A stretch of 64,000 bases of DNA from Lewinellaceae bacterium (GTDB taxonomy: Bacteria > Bacteroidota > Bacteroidia > Chitinophagales > Saprospiraceae), in the NCBI GenBank assembly GCA_020636225.1, contig JACJYI010000006.1, forward strand, positions 395,704 through 459,703, given 5' to 3'. Within the stretch, counting starts at the first letter, position 1, and each line of letters opens with the position of its first letter. The position numbers and the translations under genes were made by a program. Shown here piece after piece: positions 46,177 through 52,907 of this stretch. Under the pieces are notes generated by a model. The model had not been told where the DNA came from. It saw only the letters and a program-made list of their open reading frames with translations, and did no database searches.

Positions 46177-46806
46177 ATGGTTTGTTCCATGATAAATGCC
46201 AACCATATATTCGGGAGAGGACCAATCTGTTGTCTGCTGCTATTCCTGTATTTGGCCCCAGTTCAAGAGCTTTTGGCCCAACGGCCTGACCCGGTGATTC
46301 CCTTTCTCGTGGAGACTGTGGTCAACGGAAAGGGGCAGGAGTTGGAGTTCAGTGGCCGGATGTCGACTTTCCGGGGAAAGCAGCTTTATAGCGCAGATTC
46401 CTGGAACTGGGACTTCGGTGACGGCCACAGTTCAGAGGGAATGACAGCCTCCCATCGCTATACTCAACTTGGTCAATATAAGCTTTGTCTGAGTGCATCA
46501 GGGCCAGAAGGTTCTACACGGTATTGCCACTTGTTGGAGGTGGGTAAAAGTGATCCGGAAATTCGCCCAGGAATGCAGGTCAGTTATTTGCCAGCCCGAG
46601 GCAAGCTATTTACCTGGTTTGATACACAGCTCGGCATGGGGGCTATCCACATTGAAAACAGTGAAGGGGAGTTGCTGTGGGAGGGCCCGCTCTCCTTCGA
46701 AAGCATGGAGATGGATGTTCATCGGGTAGAACCAGGTCAATACAGATTTTTCGTCCGTCAGCCCTGGATCGAAGAGGACAAGTTTGAATTGTGGATTGGA
46801 GAGTAA
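46177..46806 (+). CDS. small PKD-domain exported protein
   Basis: The 209-residue protein starts directly after the stop of the preceding PKD protein (alternative ATG at 46189) and has a hydrophobic leader (CCLLLFLYLAPVQELLAQ). The PKD-like domain (about 40-125) contains WNWDFGDGHSSEGMTASHRYTQLGQYKLCL. The remaining 80 residues form a beta-rich module ending in FVRQPWIEEDKFELWIGE, which has the general shape of a sorting domain (strand, turn, G-x-Y-x-F) but lacks the usual YPNP start. Probably the third member of this surface-protein group. Confidence 0.7.
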   Translation: MVCSMINANHIFGRGPICCLLLFLYLAPVQELLAQRPDPVIPFLVETVVNGKGQELEFSGRMSTFRGKQLYSADSWNWDFGDGHSSEGMTASHRYTQLGQYKLCLSASGPEGSTRYCHLLEVGKSDPEIRPGMQVSYLPARGKLFTWFDTQLGMGAIHIENSEGELLWEGPLSFESMEMDVHRVEPGQYRFFVRQPWIEEDKFELWIGE

Positions 46807-46916
46807 ACCTGGCATTGTGCGAGGATTGAGAGAATCACTCCGCGAACGAATATTCACGCCATTTCGGATCTGTGGGTCATCGCTCAGCGAGCCTGATGTA
46901 CAGCCAGTCTTAGAAT

Positions 46917-47198
46917 TTGGGCAGGATCGTCTTGAAGCTTTATGTGGCCTTTCAACCTATTGAAAGACAACTACCTTCCGGTCCTGTCGATGTCGAGATT
47001 ACCCTGCCCGAGTATCAGGGGCACAAGGTCATATGTGCCGTCATTAACGGCCTCGGAAAGACAGAGTCCACCCATACCTTCCCACTGTTCAGTTTCTGGC
47101 ATACCCTGGATGTCTCCACCCTTGCTCCCGGGTTGTATGTGGTTCAATTGGTCGTTGATGGCCGGGTGGTGCAGGTAGAGAGGTTGGTGGTTCAATAG
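46917..47198 (+). pseudogene. probable remnant of a T9SS sorting domain
   Basis: The 93-codon frame has no signal peptide, but its C-terminus (LDVSTLAPGLYVVQLVVDGRVVQVERLVVQ) is what the end of a T9SS type A domain looks like, and PSGPVDVEITL fits the earlier strands. The LYPNP start appears altered (LYVAFQP). No gene body precedes it: 110 bases of non-coding sequence separate it from the PKD gene. I take it as the 3' remnant of a deleted surface-protein gene, though a short expressed protein is not excluded. Confidence 0.5.
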
Positions 47199-47278
47199 AC
47201 GTTGGCCACAGGGGAAATTTCGAGCAATAACAATGCCTGAGTCAGGGTGGCCACCACGATCGACCCGGATCGTTCGAC

Positions 47279-47824
47279 TTACACCTGCCGGCTCATGGTC
47301 AGGCAGTCGTGGCACTGGCCTTCGTGCTGGAAATACCGTGGAATGACGCCATGATCCACAAATCCATGACCCCGGTACAAGGCCATGCCTGCTGCATTGG
47401 CGGTATAGACCTGGAGCCACAGGATCTCGAGGATGGGGTTGTCGGTGGCCCATTGGATGGCGGCCTTCAGCAGGGCGGCGCCCAGGCCCAGGCCTCGCCA
47501 TTCCTTCAGCATGCCCATGCCCACCATGGCGGTATGGGCCATGATGGCCCGCGGACTGCCAGTCAGGTCGATATTGCCGACAATGCGCCCGTCATGTTCG
47601 GCGACCAGGAGCAGGGAATTGGCCTTGTCCAGAAAGGATCGGATCCAGACTTCCTCCTCCTCCACGGTCGGATGGAATTCGGACGGCAGCATGGGGATAT
47701 ACGGACTGTCGGCAATGTATCTGGATACGGTGTCGATCAGTTCGGGGGCGTCGCCGATGGTGGCGAGACGAATGGTGATGATCGAACCATTTTTTAGTGT
47801 AACCTGGGACGGGAAAGAAGGCAT
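47279..47824 (-). CDS. GNAT-family N-acetyltransferase
   Basis: The 181-residue protein has the GNAT fold: an N-terminal strand ITIRLATIGDAPELI, central strands with LLVAEHDGRIVGNIDLTG, the acetyl-CoA pyrophosphate-binding loop WRGLGLGAALLKAAI (Q/RxxGxG/A form), and ALYRGHGFVDHGVIPRYF at the C-terminus. Such enzymes acetylate small molecules or protein N-termini; the YFQHEGQ/CHDCLTM end is seen in antibiotic- or peptide-acetyltransferase-like members, but the acceptor cannot be named. The start is placed at 47824 because further upstream the frame only reads through intergenic repeats (to 48136). Confidence 0.88.
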   Translation of the reverse strand: MPSFPSQVTLKNGSIITIRLATIGDAPELIDTVSRYIADSPYIPMLPSEFHPTVEEEEVWIRSFLDKANSLLLVAEHDGRIVGNIDLTGSPRAIMAHTAMVGMGMLKEWRGLGLGAALLKAAIQWATDNPILEILWLQVYTANAAGMALYRGHGFVDHGVIPRYFQHEGQCHDCLTMSRQV

Positions 47825-48338
47825 TCGGAGGTGTATGGGAGGGTGAAGATACGGGTTCGGGAAAGCACCGGGGTGGAAATTCCAAATTCCAAATTCCCTG
47901 CCTGCCGCAGGCAGGGAAATCACAAACAAATTCCAAATTCCAAATTCCAAAACACAAGGAATTTCGAAATGCCAAACTCGAATCATCGAATGCGTATGGC
48001 CCTGTAGGGGCCAAAGGTGTATAGCTACGTCAGGAAAGAAGGATCGGCCCTGTAGGGGTCGGACGAAGCACCGAAGTGAAAATTCCAAATGACAAATTCC
48101 AAAATGCCAAAAAACAACGAATTTCAGAATGATCAATTCGAATGAACGAATACGTATGGCCCTGTAGGGGCCAAAGGTGTATAGCTACGTCCGAAAAGAA
48201 GGATCGGCCCTGTAGGGGTCGGACGAAGCACCGAGGTGGAAATTCCAAATTCCCTGCCTGCGGCAGACAGGCAAATTTCAAATCACAAACCCGCCTGCCG
48301 GCGGCCAGGCAAATTTCAAATCACAAATTCCAAAACGA
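47825..48338. repeat. intergenic repeat region: AAATTCC heptamers and a 160-bp tandem duplication
   Basis: Runs of the heptamer AAATTCC occur at about 47878-47894 and 47928-47948 and again after 48241. Two successive segments offset by exactly 160 bases (about 47931-48090 and 48091-48250) share GTATGGCCCTGTAGGGGCC, ATAGCTACGTC and GGTCGGACGAAGCACCGA. Near-palindromes built on CCTGCC/GGCAGG lie at 47896-47916, 48252-48270 and about 48290. No gene is visible; frames across this region only translate the repeats. Confidence 0.85.
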
Positions 48339-48371
48339 AAATGACTGCCACACGGAGTGTGGCAGTCATTT
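48339..48371. terminator. bidirectional hairpin terminator
   Basis: The stem AAATGACTGCCACAC / GTGTGGCAGTCATTT with a 3-base loop, A/T rich on both sides. It can end transcription coming from the DUF6249 gene on the minus strand, after the 9-bp repeat array. Confidence 0.8.
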
Positions 48372-48394
48372 ATCACAAGGTGTTTTTCTTTCGA

Positions 48395-48513
48395 AATAAC
48401 TCAATAACTCAATAACTCAATAACTCAATAACTCAATAACTCAATAACTCAATAACTCAATAACTCAATAACTCAATAACTCAATAACTCAATAACTCAA
48501 TAACTCAATAACC
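48395..48513. repeat. 13-copy tandem array of the 9-mer AATAACTCA
   Basis: A perfect 9-bp repeat (about 13 units) fills the sequence between the hairpin terminator and the stop codon of the DUF6249 gene, which lies 5 bases away. It would be the 3' untranslated part of that gene. Perfect arrays like this are expected to vary in copy number. Confidence 0.95.
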
Positions 48514-48517
48514 TTAC

Positions 48518-48898
48518 CTACAAGCTTTGCTCTTCATCACGCATCTCCATGCGGTAATGTTGATCCATCCGACGGGAGATGGAGAAGCCGGTCAGTTGGG
48601 CCAGGCCAATGCAGATAAAGATGGAGGCGGGCATGCTGATATCCTCATTCATGCCGGTCAGGTGCAGGGCTTGTCCCAGGAGGATGCCAACACCGATCCC
48701 GACGGCCAGCAGGCCGATATTCACGAGGAGAAGGGCATAGAGGGGCACGGCTGTCCGTCGTTTTGACGTGACGAAGAGATCGGCACTGACTCCCTTCTCG
48801 ATCAGGGCCATCCGCTCCTTGTGGCGTGTGGAGAAATAGAGATAGATAATGCCGAACAGGGTGCCAAAGACAGTCAATACGACAAGAAACTCTTCCAT
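48518..48898 (-). CDS. DUF6249-family small membrane protein
   Basis: The 126-residue protein has an N-terminal helix (VVLTVFGTLFGIIYLYFS), the conserved cytoplasmic stretch HKERMALIEKG, and two more helices (LYALLLVNIGLLAVGIGVGIL and ASIFICIGLAQLTGFSI). This matches DUF6249 proteins, which in Bacteroidota are often encoded beside an ECF sigma factor, as here (divergent, 150-base gap). A link with that sigma factor system is plausible but unproven. The start at 48898 is chosen because MEEFLVVL begins at the helix; the longer frame to 48958 adds 20 unlikely residues. Confidence 0.82.
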   Translation of the reverse strand: MEEFLVVLTVFGTLFGIIYLYFSTRHKERMALIEKGVSADLFVTSKRRTAVPLYALLLVNIGLLAVGIGVGILLGQALHLTGMNEDISMPASIFICIGLAQLTGFSISRRMDQHYRMEMRDEEQSL

Positions 48899-49049
48899 GG
48901 TATTCTTTTTTAAGCGGAAAATTGATGTGTATGGTGGAACGACAAGCTGAATGAACAATCGGTTACAAAATGATCGTATTTTTCAGGTTGGATGGCGCAC
49001 ATATCTATTCTTGTAACCGCATTGCTTTTCATCTTGTCTATATGCATAT

Positions 49050-49619
49050 ATGGAAGGTGATCAGGAACAGGTTTGGATCCGCGCTGCTGCCCAGGGAGAC
49101 CTGCAGGCGTATGGCCAGCTGGTTCAACTTCACCAGGACATGGTGTTTTCGTTGTCCCTGTCCCTGCTGAGGAACCGCCAGGATGCGGAGGACCTCAGCC
49201 AGGATGTCCTGGTGAAGGCCTTTCGGATGCTGCCACAATTCAAAGGACTGGCTCCTTTCAAGGGGTGGTTGTATCGGATCACCTATCATGAGGGGCTGAA
49301 TCGCTTGAAGAAGATCAATCGGCAGCGATCAACGCTGGACCTGGATGACCATGCCGGGGATGCTGCAACAACCACGACCAATCATCTGGAGGAGATCGAG
49401 GCGGCAGATAAGCGGAGGATGATCCGACTGGCATTGGATCATCTGCCTCCGGAGGACCGGGTCCTGGTTCATGCCTATTATTTTGAGGAGATGTCCATCC
49501 GGGAGATCTGTATGATAACCGGAATGTCAGAAAGTAATGTCAAGATCAAACTTTATCGAAGCCGAAAAGTAATGCATGAGGTATTGCAAAAAACATGGGT
49601 AGATGAGCAAGCCAGATAG
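49050..49619 (+). CDS. ECF-type RNA polymerase sigma factor
   Basis: The 189-residue protein has sigma region 2 (about 10-80: FSLSLSLLRNRQDAEDLSQDVLVKAFRML, FKGWLYRITYHEGLN) and region 4 (about 125-180: LPPEDRVLVHAYYFEEMSIREICMITGMSESNVKIKLYRSRK), with an acidic linker. It lacks regions 1 and 3, so it belongs to the extracytoplasmic-function group. The next gene overlaps it by 17 bases and encodes a one- or two-helix membrane protein, which may be the anti-sigma factor. No target promoter could be recognised. Confidence 0.92.
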   Translation: MEGDQEQVWIRAAAQGDLQAYGQLVQLHQDMVFSLSLSLLRNRQDAEDLSQDVLVKAFRMLPQFKGLAPFKGWLYRITYHEGLNRLKKINRQRSTLDLDDHAGDAATTTTNHLEEIEAADKRRMIRLALDHLPPEDRVLVHAYYFEEMSIREICMITGMSESNVKIKLYRSRKVMHEVLQKTWVDEQAR

Positions 49620-50037
49620 ATCATTCTCGGGTGGTCCATTGGACCATGAAGAAAAGGCCTTGCGGGATTTCTTCAGGACGGCAGGCCATGAACCGGCACC
49701 GGCAGACCTGTCTGCCCGGGTCATTGCCCGTATCCAGGCGGAAGAGAAACTGTCCCTCGCACCGGTCCGCCCACTGATCCCCAGAGGAGTCTGGGCGGTC
49801 ATCGGTACCCTGGTCGTGGCATCCATCGGTTACGCGCTTTCCTACCCATCCGCAAATAGTGGATCTCGCCTTGATGAATGGTTGGGACCAGTTCATATCC
49901 CCACCATCCAGATCGAATTATCCGACCTGCTTTCGGTGTTTCAATTCGTACCAGGCACGCTGGCCCTTCTACTTCCGGTCTTGCTCCTCCAACTGTATTT
50001 CATCAGGAATTTCTACGAAGGCCGGTATTCCCGATAG
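49603..50037 (+). CDS. small membrane protein, candidate anti-sigma factor
   Basis: The 144-residue protein has a cytoplasmic N-terminal part (about 1-60, with LRDFFRTAGHEPAPADLSARVIARIQAEE), a first hydrophobic helix (about 64-82) and a second one near 112-132. The N-terminal helices and 17-base overlap with the sigma-factor gene fit an anti-sigma factor, but no zinc-binding HxxxCxxC motif is present, so it would be a non-zinc type. I would hold the role as tentative. It is followed by 84 bases before a convergent barrel gene. Confidence 0.65.
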   Translation: MSKPDRSFSGGPLDHEEKALRDFFRTAGHEPAPADLSARVIARIQAEEKLSLAPVRPLIPRGVWAVIGTLVVASIGYALSYPSANSGSRLDEWLGPVHIPTIQIELSDLLSVFQFVPGTLALLLPVLLLQLYFIRNFYEGRYSR

Positions 50038-50121
50038 GCCTTATCGCAAAACAGTCACAGTGAGCACAGCCTGGTCACCAACGAGCCCATGAACAGTGGA
50101 AAGGGAGCAGCTCTTCCAATG

Positions 50122-50784
50122 CTAGAACAGGTAAAACAGCAGGGCTAATTCCATTCCATAGCTGAACGGATAATACGGGTCACCGGAATGCCTTCTCTTG
50201 TAATTCATTATGGCAGACTTGTAGTACCCGTCCAGGGTCAGGGAGAATGTTTGCGTCATTCTCCAGGCAACACCCAGACCCAGCTGGAGGGATGCACCTC
50301 TTAAATGTTCATTGAAATCATATCGATCTCCCCATTCATAAAACAGGGTGCTTTCAATAAAAGGTGAAAGGACTTTCTGAGGTGATACTATAAATCGGTG
50401 TCCCATCAACAAAGCGAAGAAGGTATAATCCTGGATGTCATTATACGGTTGGAATGAGGATGTGCCATTAGAGGCCATACCTGTTTCTTCGAATCGATAA
50501 TTCACAAGCCCGAATCCCAGACGGACAGTTTGTCGGGGACGGATCTGGCGGTAATAACTGATCGTGTTGGTTGACGCCAACAATGCAACCTGTTTTTCTG
50601 GAATACAGCCTTCAAAACAGACAGAAAGGGCAACAGGCTGCTGATAATGAAGGGTGAAGGCTCGGGCTGTGGTCAGCTGGACGGCATTCCGCAATAGAGG
50701 CTCCCTCTGACTCATGACCAGGACGGGCATTGAAATGAGGAAGAGGATCAGAGCTGAATGGAAAATGTGCTGGCGACAGATCAT
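50122..50784 (-). CDS. hypothetical outer-membrane beta-barrel protein
   Basis: The 220-residue protein has a signal peptide (LILFLISMPVLVMSQ). Alternating aromatic/polar strands such as TVRLGFGLVNYRF, LQLGLGVAWRMT and FSLTLDGYYKSAIMNYKRR, and a C-terminal Phe (LLFYLF), point to a small 8- to 10-strand outer-membrane barrel. I do not recognise the family. It stands apart from its neighbours; the gene converges with the anti-sigma candidate. Confidence 0.65.
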   Translation of the reverse strand: MICRQHIFHSALILFLISMPVLVMSQREPLLRNAVQLTTARAFTLHYQQPVALSVCFEGCIPEKQVALLASTNTISYYRQIRPRQTVRLGFGLVNYRFEETGMASNGTSSFQPYNDIQDYTFFALLMGHRFIVSPQKVLSPFIESTLFYEWGDRYDFNEHLRGASLQLGLGVAWRMTQTFSLTLDGYYKSAIMNYKRRHSGDPYYPFSYGMELALLFYLF

Positions 50785-50836
50785 GATGGATGATTGTGAA
50801 GATGTGTGTAGAATGGCAAGAGAGCCGTTTGTGCAA

Positions 50837-51889
50837 TCATTGGATTTTCAATACCAGAAAATGATCATCCATCACATTGCCAATAAAGATGAGATCGCCA
50901 AATGGTGGAGCTACGGTCGAAGCCGACATCAGGTGCCCGTCATCCAGGAAAACGGATGCTACGGTGTAGTCTTCCTTTCCCCGATAATCGATGGTGATGA
51001 CTTCAGAGGGCGAGATCGGTTTCTTGCCCTTGGCATAGGCTGAAAAGGTCAGCAGGCTCGGGTGACATCCGATCCAAAGTTTGCCTTCTGGATCCAGCTC
51101 GATATTATCCACGCCAGTCTGGCAGTCGATATCCTCAAGCCAGGACAGGGTGTGATCCGCTCCGATCTGGTACACCTTGACCAGGAAGTCACGGGGGGAG
51201 GCCACAAAGAGGAGATTCCTTTTCGGGTCGCGGTTGATCCCATTGGCATAGGCAATGCCACTGGAGGCCTCCTGCCACGCATTTCCGTCAAAATAGACCA
51301 CATTGGACAAGGCCAGGCCCAGGTAGTCCTCGGCCAGTCTTCGCCATCCACTGGGGTATGCATGATCATTGGTGACATACAAATGGTTGGTATCCAGAGC
51401 CACCAGGTCGTTGGGATGGATCAGGGCCTCATCTAGCAAGGTGTACAAATGGGACAAGCTGTCGTTCTTCAGATCGAAAACCTCAATTGACTCTTTATCG
51501 TCTGCATGATTGATGGCAAAGACGCGATAATGCTGTTCACCCTGACGGAACAGACTGATCCCATGGGGAAAGAAGGGTATGGCCAGGTCGGTGGTCAGGC
51601 ATTGGGGTGTGAGGGAGGGATCGGTCAGGTCGATCAGGTAGAGATGTCCCTGCCGGGGATTGCCATCGCGCCGGGCGGCCCGATCGTCTGACGACAGGAT
51701 GAGGAAGCTATCCAGATAACTGATCTGCATGTCCTCCACGCCGGGCAGGTCAATGGTTCGGAGGACCTCACCAGGAAGGCGATTGGTTATTTCACGAAAA
51801 TAGCCGGTGGATAAAAAAATGTTGAACACAAATCCACCCAGAAAAAGGATGAACACCGCGAGGAGCACAAATCCCGATTTTCTAAACAT
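50837..51889 (-). CDS. paraoxonase/arylesterase-like (SMP-30/PON) protein
   Basis: The 350-residue protein has an N-terminal helix (LLAVFILFLGGFVFNIF) that may act as a membrane anchor, then a six-bladed propeller of the PON/gluconolactonase type. The calcium-binding and catalytic loops fit: NHADDKESIEVF, HPNDLVALD, VTNDHAYPSG, IAYANGINRD and GVDNIELDPEG. Members hydrolyse lactones and aryl esters, and some open acyl-homoserine lactones. The order of the Asn/Asp/His residues matches the PON branch better than gluconolactonase. The ATG at 51889 starts immediately before the helix. It is encoded downstream of the LysM gene but separated from it by a terminator. Confidence 0.82.
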   Translation of the reverse strand: MFRKSGFVLLAVFILFLGGFVFNIFLSTGYFREITNRLPGEVLRTIDLPGVEDMQISYLDSFLILSSDDRAARRDGNPRQGHLYLIDLTDPSLTPQCLTTDLAIPFFPHGISLFRQGEQHYRVFAINHADDKESIEVFDLKNDSLSHLYTLLDEALIHPNDLVALDTNHLYVTNDHAYPSGWRRLAEDYLGLALSNVVYFDGNAWQEASSGIAYANGINRDPKRNLLFVASPRDFLVKVYQIGADHTLSWLEDIDCQTGVDNIELDPEGKLWIGCHPSLLTFSAYAKGKKPISPSEVITIDYRGKEDYTVASVFLDDGHLMSASTVAPPFGDLIFIGNVMDDHFLVLKIQ

Positions 51890-51962
51890 GGTCTCCGGTT
51901 TGAGTGGATATGATGAAGCTGAAATGGCGCAGGCTACTCGATTCCAACATAATAATAACCAT

Positions 51963-51993
51963 AAAAAGGGCAACCCATGCGGGTTGCCCTTTT
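51963..51993 (-). terminator. Rho-independent terminator after the BON-LysM gene
   Basis: A perfect stem AAAAGGGCAACCC / GGGTTGCCCTTTT with a 4-base loop, 29 bases beyond the stop of the leftward LysM gene. The Ts on both strands make it potentially bidirectional. Confidence 0.9.
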
Positions 51994-52021
51994 ATTCCAT
52001 TGACCTGTAAATGTGCTGTGC

Positions 52022-52486
52022 TTACAGCGCCGGGATCCGCAGGGTCTGACCGGGGTAGATCTTGTCGGGGTGCTCCAGCATGGGACGGTTGGCCTCGAAG
52101 ATGATGTTGTACTTCATGGCATCACCATACACATCCCTGGAGATCTTGGAGAGGGTGTCCCCTTTCTGGACCACGTGGAACTTCGCTTCCGGCTCCGGAT
52201 TGGTCACGGTAATATTGTCCTCCACGCAACCGACGCAGTCGATGTTCCCCATGGCGAGGATGATCTTTTCGCGATCGGCATTCGTGGCCGTGGTGCCTGA
52301 GACGGTCACCATTTCGGACACTTCCACGTTCAGTCCCGTAACGGGAATACCCAGACGGGCGACTTCGGCTTTCAACAGATCCGTCTTGCTGGCAGGAGCG
52401 GCCTGAGTGGTGGTCGCGGCAGGTGCCTCATCCCTCTGGCCGAACAATTTCTTACCTGCGTTTTTCATAAAGGAGAACAGTCCCAT
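52022..52486 (-). CDS. lysM: BON-LysM protein (Kbp/YgaU-like)
   Basis: The 154-residue protein has an N-terminal amphipathic stretch (MGLFSFMKNAGKKLFG), a BON domain (about 40-95, ITVTN at its end) and a C-terminal LysM domain (about 103-153, YHVVQKGDTL-type sequence here FHVVQKGDTLSKISRDVYGDAMKYN...). It matches the potassium-binding protein Kbp (YgaU/LysM) of E. coli in size and domain order. A signal peptide is absent, as in that family. Role: cytosolic potassium sensing or stress response by analogy. It is divergent from katG. Confidence 0.88.
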   Translation of the reverse strand: MGLFSFMKNAGKKLFGQRDEAPAATTTQAAPASKTDLLKAEVARLGIPVTGLNVEVSEMVTVSGTTATNADREKIILAMGNIDCVGCVEDNITVTNPEPEAKFHVVQKGDTLSKISRDVYGDAMKYNIIFEANRPMLEHPDKIYPGQTLRIPAL

Positions 52487-52907
52487 GATATCGAGATTTA
52501 ATGATGAATAAGCGGTGGATATCCACCTTGCGTAAAGATACGAAACCGGGGCGGCGCATCCGGGCCGCTCCGAGGAAGAGAAGGTGAAGAAATGGTAAAT
52601 TCCCGAGTAGGGACACCGATCGTGAGGGCACTTCTTCGACTGGTGTCATGAGGCTGGTTCTGATCATGGTCCAGCCTGACACCCATCATCAGAGGCAGGA
52701 CGTTCATGACGTATATTCAACACTTCGGCATCCTGCTGTGTCTGGATTCGACGATATACGGATCGAGCTATCGGTGTGCCGGAAAGCTTAGCCGGTTAGC
52801 CGGGGTTCCGGCCGGACCGAAGGGGGAGGCACTGAACAATTTGGTACCTTCGCCTGTCTTTTGGGAGTAGGAAAACTCATTCTTTATATACTCAAAACCA
52901 TCTTAAC
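52487..52907. promoter_or_regulatory. divergent control region between lysM and katG
   Basis: The 421-base gap has no gene. On the minus strand TATCTTTA (52533-52540) is a one-mismatch TAnnTTTG box for the LysM gene; on the plus strand TACCTTCG (52845-52852) is a one-mismatch box for katG with a 55-base leader. I see no clear OxyR or PerR operator. Confidence 0.4.

Noticed and set aside
47825..48136. Long N-terminal extension of the GNAT protein (start at 48136)
   Set aside because: The extension only translates the intergenic repeats (FGIWNLEF-type sequence); the fold begins at MPSFPSQVTLKNG.
48395..48513. CRISPR array or iteron origin
   Set aside because: Direct 9-mers without spacers, no replication gene or DnaA boxes near it.
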